From the NCBI RefSeq assembly GCF_000019525.1, contig NC_010506.1:3844001-3908000 (forward strand): a stretch of DNA of 64,000 nt, written 5' to 3'. The notes under the pieces are model-generated. The model was given only the letters and a program-made list of their open reading frames with translations, had not been told where the DNA came from and ran no database searches. This stretch comes from Shewanella woodyi ATCC 51908. GTDB taxonomy: Bacteria; Pseudomonadota; Gammaproteobacteria; Enterobacterales; Shewanellaceae. A program made the translations under genes and the position numbers. Shown here piece by piece: positions 1 to 8,467 of the stretch (positions within the stretch are counted from its first letter, which is position 1; the number at the start of each line of letters is the position of its first letter).

Positions 1-1064
1 TCCCTGTTGCCGATGGTGGTGAAGGCACTGTTCAGTCGATGGTCGATGCAACTCAAGGCAGCATTATCAATCTTGAGGTGACGGGCCCCTTAGGTAACCG
101 CGTACACGCACACTATGGCATTTTGGGTGACAATGACGACAACGCAGTCAAAACGGCAGTGATAGAGATGGCATCAGCCTCTGGACTGCACCATGTGCCG
201 ATACATTTGCGCGATCCGCTTATCACCACAAGTTACGGCACTGGAGAGCTCATCTGTAACGCACTCAATCGGGGGATTAAGCGTATCTTAATCGGACTCG
301 GTGGTAGTGCCACAAACGATGGCGGAGCAGGAATGGCTCAAGCGCTCGGGGTTCACCTACTAGATAAAAAGGGCAACCCCTTGCCAGTAGGTGGCGCATC
401 TCTTCAGCAACTTGAACGCATTGATCTTAAAGATATTCACCCGCTTATCGCGGAGTGTGAATTTGAAGTCGCCTGTGATGTAGATAACCCACTCTGTGGC
501 GAAAAAGGGGCCTCTGCTATTTTTGGACCTCAAAAAGGGGCTAGCCCTGAGGTGGTCTCAATACTGGATGCTGCCCTAACTCGTTATGCCGATATCATTG
601 CTCAACACCCACTCCCTGACAGGCGTAATATGGCAGGCTCTGGCGCCGCTGGCGGCATGGGCTTAGGGGTCATGGCTTTTCTAGGGGCTTCACTCAGACC
701 CGGCATCGATATCGTGATGGAAACCGTAAAGCTCGATGAAAAGATAAAAGGTGCCCAGCTTGTTATCACAGGTGAAGGAAGATTAGACAGTCAAACTTTA
801 CACGGAAAAACCCCTATGGGAGTGACACGGATCGCAAACGCACTGCAGATCCCTGTGATAGCTATCGCAGGATGTGTCAGTGATGATGCTAATATCTTAC
901 TCAAGCACGGTATCAGCGCTATCTTCTCTATCACACCAAGAGCACTGCCTATTGAGGAGGTGCTCGCTAGCGCAAAGCATAACCTGTTTACCACTTCGCA
1001 CAATATTGCAGCACTTTATGCCCAAACAACTTCAAGATGCAGGATTCAGCATGTCGAGAAGTGA
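1..1064 (+). CDS. Glycerate kinase (GlxK/GarK family), 5' truncated by window edge
   Basis: Phosphorylates D-glycerate with ATP, feeding glyoxylate or glycerate carbon into glycolysis; cytosolic. The reading frame is open from base 3 and begins with PVADGGEGTVQSM, the conserved N-terminal region of the family, so roughly the first 30 residues lie off the window. The ATG at 39 is internal, not the start. Further family features are a Gly-rich GLGGSATNDGGAGMAQALG stretch, a GAAGGMGLG segment and an ITGEGRLDSQTLHGK motif near the C-terminus. It ends with TGA at 1062-1064. The identity is firm; the choice between glxK and garK paralogs cannot be made here. Confidence 0.93.
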   Translation, partial: PVADGGEGTVQSMVDATQGSIINLEVTGPLGNRVHAHYGILGDNDDNAVKTAVIEMASASGLHHVPIHLRDPLITTSYGTGELICNALNRGIKRILIGLGGSATNDGGAGMAQALGVHLLDKKGNPLPVGGASLQQLERIDLKDIHPLIAECEFEVACDVDNPLCGEKGASAIFGPQKGASPEVVSILDAALTRYADIIAQHPLPDRRNMAGSGAAGGMGLGVMAFLGASLRPGIDIVMETVKLDEKIKGAQLVITGEGRLDSQTLHGKTPMGVTRIANALQIPVIAIAGCVSDDANILLKHGISAIFSITPRALPIEEVLASAKHNLFTTSHNIAALYAQTTSRCRIQHVEK

Positions 1065-1467
1065 CAGAGTTCAAGGTCGTTAATTGCTCCTGCATTAACG
1101 ACATTCCCGCCATCCGTGGCGGTTTTCATGAAATAGTAGGACTAGTTGTTCTCGGCTCTGGCATCCTCGGTAACAGCTCCTGCGTTACTCTACCTCCTGA
1201 ATCCATTCAGTCGTGCTTAGCCCTACCTTCTGCATCTGACTTCCATGGAAAGGAAGAAATGTCTTATTTTGTATGGAACAAAATAGACCATGCAATCGTA
1301 ATTCAATCATTTCATAACACAGAAAAATGTTGCTTCTCGCCATGCCCTTCGGGAGTTCCCGTAGAATCCCTGCACTGCGTTAGTGATATTAACAAGGGAA
1401 TAACCATTGTCTTCAATCACTGCCTTGTTCAGCTATCCTACGGGGCTCTGAAACGAGCATCTTGAGG
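1065..1467. repeat. Hairpin-rich non-coding DNA, candidate dispersed repeat with GCTCCTGC loops
   Basis: No convincing gene. An open frame over 1037-1465 is low-complexity, has no ribosome site and overlaps the glycerate kinase end. Three perfect hairpins are visible: 1078-1084/1094-1100 (CGTTAAT/ATTAACG), 1107-1112/1117-1122 (CCGCCA/TGGCGG), and 1170-1174/1184-1188 (GTAAC/GTTAC). The first and third enclose the same loop octamer, GCTCCTGC, with unrelated stem sequences. That pattern of conserved loop and covarying stem suggests a structured repeat unit. I recall similar elements scattered between Shewanella genes, but cannot confirm that here. Confidence 0.5.
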
Positions 1468-1725
1468 TCGCTTGGGGATATACAATGCAGCATAAAGTGG
1501 GGTAATCCTGATGAAGAGTAATTACTGGTGACTCTTCACTCTTCTCCTTAGCGCATAGAGAGAAAGAGGCTGGTTAAACAAGCGCCACAACTTTACATTC
1601 CCCCTGAATCGATTTAACTTTGCCCTTGATGCTCCCAAGATCATAAAGTAAAGTGAGCCCCCTTTTGGAAAACTGCAACTAATAGCAGCTCCTATTGAAC
1701 ATAGTGTGATAGCAAAGAGAAAACC
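1468..1725. other. Intergenic stretch upstream of panP, no gene seen
   Basis: The region separates the hairpin block from the decarboxylase gene. A 72-codon antisense frame (1522-1740) runs into the start of panP and has no ribosome site, so I do not call it. The sequence may be a second dispersed repeat joined to the first; this is a resemblance from memory only. The promoter of the decarboxylase gene should lie here, but I see no confident -35/-10 pair. Confidence 0.35.
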
Positions 1726-3381
1726 ATGTCGATGACACAAAGACGAGCCACAGCTTCTGAAGAGGCACTACTGCGCATCTTCACCGTCCCTGAAGCCCCT
1801 GATTCCACCTTGAGTGTCATCGAACAAAATATCTCCCAGAACCTAATGGGCTTTCTGCAGGAGAGTGTCGTGGCGGTCGAAAAGCCTCTATCTGAGATTG
1901 AGCGAGATTTCCAACAACATCAGATCCCCTCGGCGCCGCAGTTTGTCTCTGATTACGCCGACGATATGATGAAAACCTTGGTCGCCCACTCAGTACATAC
2001 CTCGGCTCCTAGTTTTATCGGGCATATGACCTCAGCCCTTCCCTATTTTGTCCTACCGCTGTCTAAGATGATGGTAGGGTTAAACCAGAACTTGGTAAAA
2101 ATCGAAACATCCAAAGCCTTTACTCCTCTGGAGCGTCAAGTCTTAGGCATGATGCATCATCTTATCTACAGTGAGAGTGATGAGTTTTATCAAAGCTGGA
2201 TGCACAGTGCTAACTACTCGCTGGGGGCTTTTTGTTCTGGCGGTACAGTGGCCAATATCACAGCGCTCTGGACCGCTCGTAACCAACTATTAAAGGCTGA
2301 TGGCGACTTTAAAGGGGTATCGGCTCAAGGTTTAGTGAAAGGGCTACGCCATTATGGTTATGACGATTTGGCAATCTTAGTATCTCAGCGTGGCCACTAT
2401 TCACTGGCCAAAACCGCCGATCTACTCGGCATAGGCCGTGAAAATATCATTCAGATCCCAACATCGTCTGATAACAAGGTCGATGTGAGTAAGATGCGCG
2501 AGATGGCAGCTAAGCTCAATGATGACAACATCAAGGTGATGGCAATTGTCGGTGTTGCTGGCACGACTGAAACCGGCAATATCGATCCCTTAGATGAGTT
2601 AGCCACCTTAGCATCTGAGCTAAATTGTCATTTCCATGTTGATGCAGCATGGGGCGGCGCATCGCTGCTATCAAATAAGTATCGTCACCTGCTTAAAGGG
2701 ATAGAGCGAGCGGACTCAGTCACCATAGATGCACACAAACAGATGTACGTGCCTATGGGTGCGGGTATGGTTATCTTTAAAGATCCCGCTTTTGCCAACG
2801 CCATTAAACATCATGCAGAATATATTCTTAGAAAAGGCTCTAAAGATTTAGGCAGTCAGACATTGGAGGGCTCTCGCCCTGGCATGGCGATGCTGGTTCA
2901 TGCTTGTCTTCAGGTGATCGGTCGCGACGGTTACGAGATATTAATTAACAATAGCTTAGAGAAGGCGCGATATTTTGCCGATCTGATAAAACAACATCAA
3001 GACTTTGAGCTGGTATCAGAGCCTGAACTGTGTCTACTCACCTACCGCTACGTACCAAAGTCAGTTCAAATGGCTATGGCACAAGCCAGAGAGAACAAAG
3101 ATGTTCAATCCCTTATCGAATTTAACCGTTTATTAGATGGCCTCACTAAATTTGTGCAGAAACGCCAACGAGAGCAGGGAACCTCTTTTGTCTCCCGTAC
3201 TCGAATCAACCCAGAAGCAGGCATAGTGGATATAAAGTCTGTGGTATTTAGGGTCGTACTCGCCAATCCATTAACTACCCATGAAATATTAGCTCAAGTC
3301 CTAAGCGAGCAAAGTGAGATAGCCAATCAAGATAATAAGTTTCTGCCGCAGCTATTACAGTTAGCTAACTTAAAAAATTAA
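1726..3381 (+). CDS. panP: PLP-dependent aspartate 1-decarboxylase PanP (group II decarboxylase)
   Basis: Group II pyridoxal-phosphate decarboxylase of 551 residues, close to the usual length of the PanP family of Vibrio and Shewanella. In that family it makes beta-alanine from aspartate for pantothenate synthesis, replacing pyruvoyl PanD. The PLP-lysine motif is TIDAHKQMYVPMGAG with the lysine at about residue 338; HVDAAWGG just before it supplies the aspartate contacting the pyridine nitrogen. The start is ATG 1726 with a weak purine-rich ribosome site; ATG 1732 is an alternative. Glutamate-decarboxylase activity is possible, since the superfamily is shared. It stands alone and is followed by a strong terminator. 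Confidence 0.88.
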   Translation: MSMTQRRATASEEALLRIFTVPEAPDSTLSVIEQNISQNLMGFLQESVVAVEKPLSEIERDFQQHQIPSAPQFVSDYADDMMKTLVAHSVHTSAPSFIGHMTSALPYFVLPLSKMMVGLNQNLVKIETSKAFTPLERQVLGMMHHLIYSESDEFYQSWMHSANYSLGAFCSGGTVANITALWTARNQLLKADGDFKGVSAQGLVKGLRHYGYDDLAILVSQRGHYSLAKTADLLGIGRENIIQIPTSSDNKVDVSKMREMAAKLNDDNIKVMAIVGVAGTTETGNIDPLDELATLASELNCHFHVDAAWGGASLLSNKYRHLLKGIERADSVTIDAHKQMYVPMGAGMVIFKDPAFANAIKHHAEYILRKGSKDLGSQTLEGSRPGMAMLVHACLQVIGRDGYEILINNSLEKARYFADLIKQHQDFELVSEPELCLLTYRYVPKSVQMAMAQARENKDVQSLIEFNRLLDGLTKFVQKRQREQGTSFVSRTRINPEAGIVDIKSVVFRVVLANPLTTHEILAQVLSEQSEIANQDNKFLPQLLQLANLKN

Positions 3382-3387
3382 CGCTTA

Positions 3388-3426
3388 AGAAAAAGGCGAA
3401 GAGAGCAAATCTCCTCGCCTTTTTTA
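3388..3426. terminator. Bidirectional intrinsic terminator between panP and the convergent GNAT gene
   Basis: The stem AAAAGGCGA (3391-3399) pairs with TCGCCTTTT (3415-3423), followed by a T-run on the plus strand and preceded by an A-run, so it can serve both convergent genes. Confidence 0.85.
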
Positions 3427-3447
3427 TATTGCGAATTAATTAACACA

Positions 3448-4050
3448 TTAGTTGAATTTACTCCTACTTAAGCTGGGCTTATCGAGCTCCAGCTGCATAA
3501 ACAAGGTGTTGTTTCTGCCCTCTGACTGATGAAAAGTAAAACCATTTTTCTCCATCACCATAATGGAGGCGGTATTATCGATATCGACCCCGCCCACAAA
3601 GGATTTTACCTCTCCTGAGGCTTTCGCCCACTCAACTAAACCTGCGATCAATTCACTTGCATAGCCCTTTCCCCAGTAGTTTTCGGCTAACAGATACCCA
3701 AGGTGAAGCTCACTTTTAATAGAAGCGTTATCAGCTCCTTGAGCAATTGCTTCTAGCTCTTGTGCCAACTCATGCAGAAATACAAAGCCGATAACTTGAT
3801 CATCTGAGCTCTCCTGTACCACTAAAAAGCAGCTCTCACTGGCTCTGTCATTCATCCAGAGAAGGGCATCTTCAATGTGATTAATGTCTTGCCAGCCTTC
3901 TGGTAAAGTCGCTGTAACTCCAGGGGTTAAAGTTTCTAATACAGTTTGGGCTAATTTGACTTCAGAAACACCACAATTAACGTGTTCCCACCAGCTAGAG
4001 ACGGTTAATCTAGGGGTCCTAAAATGGCATAAATCTTCGAATTCATTCAT
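3448..4050 (-). CDS. GNAT N-acetyltransferase (RimJ/RimL type)
   Basis: Predicted acetyl-CoA-dependent N-acetyltransferase, about 200 residues. An LHLGYLLAENYWGKGYASEL segment contains the acetyl-CoA-binding region, and NTASIMVMEKNGF is the typical C-terminal core of the RimJ/RimL branch. RTPRLTVSSW at the N-terminus also matches that branch. I chose ATG 4050 because AGAGG lies 6 bases upstream; a longer frame from 4077 lacks a ribosome site. The substrate is unknown. It converges on panP and sits about 40 bases downstream of the DCC gene on the same strand, so the two may be cotranscribed. Confidence 0.85.
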   Translation of the reverse strand: MNEFEDLCHFRTPRLTVSSWWEHVNCGVSEVKLAQTVLETLTPGVTATLPEGWQDINHIEDALLWMNDRASESCFLVVQESSDDQVIGFVFLHELAQELEAIAQGADNASIKSELHLGYLLAENYWGKGYASELIAGLVEWAKASGEVKSFVGGVDIDNTASIMVMEKNGFTFHQSEGRNNTLFMQLELDKPSLSRSKFN

Positions 4051-4093
4051 ATTCGACCTCTTTATTCTATAGATCACATCTTGTTAAATAAGG

Positions 4094-4495
4094 TCACTCG
4101 ATAAAACGACTCAGTACGGCATCGGTTGGTAAGATACAGGTATCGCGGCGACCAAAAAGTGTATAACGATTTCGTGCTAACAAACGGTAAAAATAATCTC
4201 TTATCCCCCTTGGCAGAAACTTAGCGATTGTAAATACAGGCCATAAACCAGATAGAGATTGAGCGATCTCTAAAGCAGCATCAGTGCGCATATAGCAGCG
4301 ATTATCTTTGATAAGTAAAAAAGTTTCCCCCATCTCTCCATCCACGTTATAGGAAGCGATTAACTCCTTGGCGGTGTCACTCTGCATCGGTGTAAAAACA
4401 AAGCGACATTCGGGATCTCTGTTAATAATAAAATTCACGGCACCATGGCAAAGGTTACATACGCCATCAAAGATAATGATCTCTTTTTGCTCCAT
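4094..4495 (-). CDS. DCC-family (DUF393) thiol-disulfide oxidoreductase
   Basis: Small protein of the DCC family, named for its conserved Asp-x-x-Cys-x-x-Cys signature, seen here as FDGVCNLCHG near the N-terminus. FVFTPMQSDTAKEL and the RDYFYRLLARNRYTLFGRR tail are also typical. Members are thought to have a thioredoxin-like fold; physiological roles are poorly known. From ATG 4495 the product is 133 residues, the usual family length. An in-frame ATG at 4582 would add 29 atypical residues; its only strong Shine-Dalgarno (GGAGGAG) is too far away. It lies directly upstream of the GNAT gene. Confidence 0.85.
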   Translation of the reverse strand: MEQKEIIIFDGVCNLCHGAVNFIINRDPECRFVFTPMQSDTAKELIASYNVDGEMGETFLLIKDNRCYMRTDAALEIAQSLSGLWPVFTIAKFLPRGIRDYFYRLLARNRYTLFGRRDTCILPTDAVLSRFIE

Positions 4496-4725
4496 CTCTC
4501 TTCTCACCGTACCTCCAAAATAACTCAATACCAAACGAATCCTAGATGCGAGTATATGTTTTTGCAGTAGAGCACGACTCATCTTGATGCGTGTTCAGGT
4601 ACTCATCTCCTCCTTAAGTATAAAATGTGACACCTTAAATATAGCGTTAAAACATAAAGATAGCTCAAAAAATACCGATAAATATTTTTTACAAATAATC
4701 ACTTTGATTACAGATTGAGGTTAAG

Positions 4726-4740
4726 CACAATTTTGTACAA
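4726..4740. promoter_or_regulatory. Candidate operator, copy 1 (CACAA-T-TTTGTACAA), upstream of the AraC gene
   Basis: A 15-base site containing the palindrome TTTGTACAAA. It lies 33 bases before the AraC-family start codon and matches a site upstream of azlC (5625-5639) at 14 of 15 positions. The placement suggests autoregulation and control of azlCD by the AraC protein; this is inference. Confidence 0.5.
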
Positions 4741-4773
4741 AAATCTTGCAGGCTTTTACGCTATGATAATTTG

Positions 4774-5613
4774 ATGAAAACGACAGAGTCCAGAGTCCAT
4801 ACACAAAAAGAAGTTGCCGAGTTCACCCATGTCAAAGAGTTAGGGGGAATTGAGCTGCTTAGCGCCAGCTACCATAAGCAAAACTTCTCCCGCCACAGTC
4901 ATGAGGGCTATACCGTGGGAGTGATAGAATCTGGAGCGCAACGTTTTTACCGTACTGGTGGCAATCATATTGCTCCCCAGAACAGCATCATCTTAGTCAA
5001 TGCCGATGAGGTACACAATGGCTGCTCCGCTGCAGAAAATGGTTGGTCCTACCGCGCTATGTATCCTCTACCTGAACAGTTTTCTCAGTTAAATCAGGAG
5101 TTGGGGTTAGCCAGTAAAGGGGCCCCCTACTTTCCTGAACCTGTGGTTTATGACAAACCTATGGCCGAGATGCTGCGTATGATGTTCCACACTCTGGACA
5201 CCTCTGACAACCGGCTACTGCGTGAAACCTTGCTCTACTCCGCGATGATGAAACTGATATCTCGACATAGCCGAACCAAAGCTGAGCCTTCGAAACCAGC
5301 TGCAGCTCAAACTCAGCTGTTACTGGTAAAAGAGTTTCTTGATGACTATCCAAGTATCGATATTTCACTTGAAGAGTTAGCCACACTGGCAGGACTAAGC
5401 CCCTTTTACCTCATTAAACAGTTTCAAAAAAAGTATGGTCTTCCCCCGCACGCTTATCAGATCCAATCACGGATCCGGCTTGCAAAACAGAAGATCAAAG
5501 AGGGATATAAACTAATGGATGTAGCACTGGAGTGTGGCTTTCATGATCAAAGCCACCTAAGCCGCCACTTTAAGCGCACCATGGGAGTTACTCCGGGGAA
5601 ATATGCTAAGTAA
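4774..5613 (+). CDS. AraC-family regulator with N-terminal cupin, probable azlCD regulator
   Basis: DNA-binding regulator of about 279 residues. Residues 30-110 look like the AraC effector-binding cupin (SRHSHEGYTVGVIESG, then NSIILVNADEVHNG). Residues 175-279 hold the double helix-turn-helix, with LEELATLAGLSPFYLIKQF and the family signature MDVALECGFHDQSHLSRHFK. ATG 4774 is chosen; a TTG at 4771 would add one residue, and no clear ribosome site is visible for either. It is followed in the same direction by azlCD, as often seen for LysE/AzlC-type exporters and their regulators. The ligand is likely an amino acid, by context only. Confidence 0.88.
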   Translation: MKTTESRVHTQKEVAEFTHVKELGGIELLSASYHKQNFSRHSHEGYTVGVIESGAQRFYRTGGNHIAPQNSIILVNADEVHNGCSAAENGWSYRAMYPLPEQFSQLNQELGLASKGAPYFPEPVVYDKPMAEMLRMMFHTLDTSDNRLLRETLLYSAMMKLISRHSRTKAEPSKPAAAQTQLLLVKEFLDDYPSIDISLEELATLAGLSPFYLIKQFQKKYGLPPHAYQIQSRIRLAKQKIKEGYKLMDVALECGFHDQSHLSRHFKRTMGVTPGKYAK

Positions 5614-5624
5614 TCGAGTATAAC

Positions 5625-5639
5625 CACAAGTTTGTACAA
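5625..5639. promoter_or_regulatory. Candidate operator, copy 2 (CACAA-G-TTTGTACAA), upstream of azlC
   Basis: The second copy of the 15-base site found before the AraC gene, here 66 bases before the azlC ATG, with one difference. It probably marks the regulated azlCD promoter. An AAGCTT-GA-AAGCTT motif follows immediately. Confidence 0.5.
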
Positions 5640-5704
5640 GCTTGAAAGCTTAAGATAGGTTAACTTCATTTTCTACCTTCAATTATTTTCGGATCTCTGA
5701 CTCC

Positions 5705-6421
5705 ATGGATTCACCGTCAAAAGAAACCATAACCACCACAGCGCTTGATGCAGCGATTAAAGGCACTCTCGTTATTCTCCCTCTCACTATCGCAGTGATC
5801 CCTTGGGGAATTCTTGCTGGCTCATTTGCCCTTGATGCAGGCTTAACACCAATGGAGAGTCAGGCGATGTCAGCCGTTATTTTTGCTGGTGCCGCCCAAC
5901 TCGTTGCTTTAGGCATGATAAAAGCTGGAGTTGGTTTAACAGCTATATTGATCACCACTCTACTTATTACATCACGACACTTTCTCTATGGTATGGCCAT
6001 GAGGGAACAGATAAGCCCTATGCCGTTAAAATGGCGCTTAACCTTAGGTTTCCTTTTGACCGATGAGCTTTTTGCGATCGCCAATCAAGGTAAGCAACAT
6101 AAGTTAGACCCTTGGTTTGCTTTTGGTGGCGGCTTTAGTTTCTATCTCGGTTGGAATATCGCCACAGCCATCGGGATCATTGCAGGCCAAACCCTGCCAA
6201 ATTTAGACTCTTGGGGACTAGATTTTGCCATCGCAGCTACTTTTATCGCCATCGTTGTTCCCGCAATCAAAAAGCCATCCATTCTTATCTGTGTGCTTGT
6301 CTCTTTAGTAATGAGCCTTATCTGTGAATTGATGAATATTCAGGCAGGTTTATTGATTGCCGCCCTATCAGGCATGGCCTGTGGCACCTTGTACGCGAAA
6401 GTAACGGGAGAGAAAGCATGA
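5705..6421 (+). CDS. azlC: AzlC-family amino acid exporter, large subunit
   Basis: Inner-membrane protein of 238 residues with several hydrophobic segments. It shows the AzlC pattern: IPWGILAGSFALDAGLTP near the N-terminus, QAMSAVIFAGAAQLVALGM, and ITSRHFLYGMAM with the conserved RHxLY. AzlC pairs with the small AzlD protein to export branched-chain amino acids or their analogues in characterised members. Its stop overlaps the azlD start (ATGA at 6418-6421), implying translational coupling. The upstream AraC gene and shared operator suggest inducible export. The exact substrate is not readable from sequence. Confidence 0.9.
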   Translation: MDSPSKETITTTALDAAIKGTLVILPLTIAVIPWGILAGSFALDAGLTPMESQAMSAVIFAGAAQLVALGMIKAGVGLTAILITTLLITSRHFLYGMAMREQISPMPLKWRLTLGFLLTDELFAIANQGKQHKLDPWFAFGGGFSFYLGWNIATAIGIIAGQTLPNLDSWGLDFAIAATFIAIVVPAIKKPSILICVLVSLVMSLICELMNIQAGLLIAALSGMACGTLYAKVTGEKA

Positions 6422-6720
6422 TCTGGTTAACTATCATCACCATGGCCATACTCGTTTTTGGCAGCCGCTACCTTTTTCTTGAACCTAAGTTACCTGTCAG
6501 GTTAAGTAAAAACACCCTAACATTTTTAAGTTACTCAGCCCCCGCAGTACTCACCGCCATATTTGCACCAATTGTCTTTATACGGGAAGGAGAGCTAGCC
6601 TTAAGCTTAGATAATAGCTATTTGATTGCAGCTGTACTGGCTGCATTGCTGGCATATACCACTCGAAATATCCTTTTAACCACAGTAGTAAGCATGGGTC
6701 TATTTTTTATCATTCACTAA
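6418..6720 (+). CDS. azlD: AzlD-family small subunit of the amino acid exporter
   Basis: A 100-residue, very hydrophobic protein with three or four predicted membrane segments, the partner of AzlC. The FGSRYLFLEPKLPVRLS stretch and the LSYSAPAVLTAIFAP core match the family. The start overlaps the azlC stop by four bases. Confidence 0.88.
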   Translation: MIWLTIITMAILVFGSRYLFLEPKLPVRLSKNTLTFLSYSAPAVLTAIFAPIVFIREGELALSLDNSYLIAAVLAALLAYTTRNILLTTVVSMGLFFIIH

Positions 6721-6733
6721 TTATGGAGTTTAT

Positions 6734-7075
6734 ATGACATCGAAAAACAACCTTGAACAGATGCCAATGAAGGTGACCTGTCATGTGAAATATATCATCG
6801 ACCCAGATATGCTCAGTGAATTTGAACACTATGCCAAGCTCTGGATCCCTCTGGTTGAAAAATTTGGCGGACAACACCACGGATACTTTCTACCCAGTGA
6901 GGGCGCCAATGATGTTGCTATTGCCCTCTTCTCCTTCCCAAGCCTAGCGGATTACGAGGTCTATCGACATGAATCAGCTCAGGATGTTGATTGCCTTTCC
7001 GCATTTTATTACGCTAAAAAACATAAGTTTATTCTTAGATATGAACGTAGCTTTATGCGTCCAGTTCTTGAATAA
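6734..7075 (+). CDS. NIPSNAP-like protein
   Basis: A small 113-residue protein of dimeric alpha/beta-barrel type. VTCHVKYIIDPDMLSEFEHY, then IPLVEKFGGQHHGYFLPSE and ALFSFPSLADYEVYR, follow the NIPSNAP pattern. The function of bacterial members is unknown. GGAG sits a few bases before ATG 6734, and the gene is 13 bases after azlD, so it is probably the last gene of that operon. It converges with the WYL regulator. Confidence 0.78.
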   Translation: MTSKNNLEQMPMKVTCHVKYIIDPDMLSEFEHYAKLWIPLVEKFGGQHHGYFLPSEGANDVAIALFSFPSLADYEVYRHESAQDVDCLSAFYYAKKHKFILRYERSFMRPVLE

Positions 7076-7088
7076 GTGCTATTTCCCG

Positions 7089-7787
7089 CTACTTTTTCTT
7101 ACTTTCATCTCCGTACTTCACTTCCATTAATGCAATGTAGTCATGCATCTCCTCTCCTGGCGACACGGCAAAGTGTCGTTCTAACTTTGTCAGATGAATA
7201 ATTCTATCGACTCTGAAATTACGAAAGTCAGCTCTTAATTCACACCAGGCCAACAAGGTCCAGATCCCTTTCCAAAAATAGATGGCAAGAGGCCTTATCT
7301 CTCTTTGAGTGGCCTCCTCGTTAGCATCTCGGTAATCCATTAAAAGGTACTCACGTAAACGTGAAGACTTTCTCAGCATATCCAGAAACTTAAACTCGTC
7401 ATTATCGATATAGAAATCAGGCGCAAACATGAGTGACTGATACTCTTGCAACCTTGATGGCAGTACGGCTTCAACCTTTATCATCGCTTGCTTGGCAGCA
7501 CTTGACAACTCCTCCCCTCCCCAAGCCTGAACCATACGCATGCCCACTTGAATCGCTTCAAGTTCAGCTTCATTGAACATCAAGGGCGGAACATTAACCT
7601 CCTGGCGTAGTAGGTAGCCCACTCCTGCTTCTCCCTCAATAGGAATCCCACTTAGGCTGAGGTCTTGAATATCACGATAAACAGTACGAGTAGATACCTC
7701 CAGTCGCTCTGCAAGCTGCTGCGCAGTGGTTAATCGTCTGCTTCTGAGGATCTGTACTATCTGGAATAACCGATCGGCACGGCGCAT
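7089..7787 (-). CDS. YafY-type regulator, HTH_11 plus WYL domain
   Basis: DNA-binding transcription factor of 232 residues. Residues 1-60 form a DeoR-like winged helix (LTTAQQLAERLEVSTRTVYR), followed by a linker region and a WYL domain around residues 130-215 (EIRPLAIYFWKGIWTLLAW, then FRNFRVDRI). WYL domains sense ligands, sometimes nucleic acids or nucleotides. The GyrI-like and VOC genes lie upstream on the same strand, and it may control them. An imperfect match (12 of 15) to the AraC operator lies in its upstream region at 7816-7830, which may be chance. Confidence 0.88.
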   Translation of the reverse strand: MRRADRLFQIVQILRSRRLTTAQQLAERLEVSTRTVYRDIQDLSLSGIPIEGEAGVGYLLRQEVNVPPLMFNEAELEAIQVGMRMVQAWGGEELSSAAKQAMIKVEAVLPSRLQEYQSLMFAPDFYIDNDEFKFLDMLRKSSRLREYLLMDYRDANEEATQREIRPLAIYFWKGIWTLLAWCELRADFRNFRVDRIIHLTKLERHFAVSPGEEMHDYIALMEVKYGDESKKK

Positions 7788-7888
7788 AACACTCCTTGGG
7801 ATAAATACTCTAGTTCACTTGTTTGTATAACAGGGAATGTAAAATAGAAACAGTAAGATTCCCTTAATAAGAACTAAGAGCTGCACGC

Positions 7889-8386
7889 TCAAACAACAAG
7901 TTTGCGGTTAACACCAATATAGATATCTACCCCATCCGTTGCCGTATAACACTCATAGTCAGTGAGGTATCGACGCGAATATGAGCAGTTTTCATCATTA
8001 AAGTATTGCCATACCTCACCCCATAGTTTGATCACGACTTCAGGCATCTCTCCCTTTGCCCTGAACCTCAGGTATTCACCCGCTTCTAGATTGAGCTTGG
8101 TTAACTCTGAGTTTATAGGTTCAACTTGCTCTTTCATCAGTCCAAGGAGAACATTAAACTCACCGTTTACATCAGACTCATAATCAAAATAACAGCCATA
8201 AATAGGTGAGCTGGTATTACTCTGTACATCGCTACGCTGCATAAACCCCTGCCAAAGTGGCGCAATTTTTTGGGTATTAACATCTTGCTCAGCACGGTTT
8301 GAGGTTCTAACAAACATCCCCTTGACCCCTATGGCCTCTTGGGTAACTAAAACCGGCATACAAGGCTCCTCCTTAAACTGACTCAT
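7889..8386 (-). CDS. GyrI-like effector-binding domain protein
   Basis: A stand-alone GyrI-like (SHS2-fold) ligand-binding protein of about 165 residues, of the kind fused to AraC or MerR regulators elsewhere. Visible features are IYGCYFDYESDVNGEFNVLLG, the GEYLRFRAKGEMPEVVIKLW core and a C-terminal YECYTATDGVDIYIGV. Two starts are credible: ATG 8386 with AGGAG six bases upstream, and ATG 8359 with an even stronger AAGGAGGAG. It is possibly a drug- or small-molecule-binding protein; the ligand is unknown. Confidence 0.75.
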   Translation of the reverse strand: MSQFKEEPCMPVLVTQEAIGVKGMFVRTSNRAEQDVNTQKIAPLWQGFMQRSDVQSNTSSPIYGCYFDYESDVNGEFNVLLGLMKEQVEPINSELTKLNLEAGEYLRFRAKGEMPEVVIKLWGEVWQYFNDENCSYSRRYLTDYECYTATDGVDIYIGVNRKLVV

Positions 8387-8467
8387 TATCACTCCTTTAT
8401 CTAATACATTGAATTAATTTAACTAATAAAGCCAGTTCAATACTGGCTTCAGGTCCTAACACACTCT

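Noticed and set aside
1037..1465. Possible 142-residue protein overlapping the glycerate kinase 3' end
   Set aside because: It has no ribosome site, spans several perfect inverted repeats and lacks any recognisable domain; the composition reflects repeat DNA.
1522..1740. 72-codon antisense frame upstream of panP
   Set aside because: It overlaps the panP start region, has no ribosome site and no domain.
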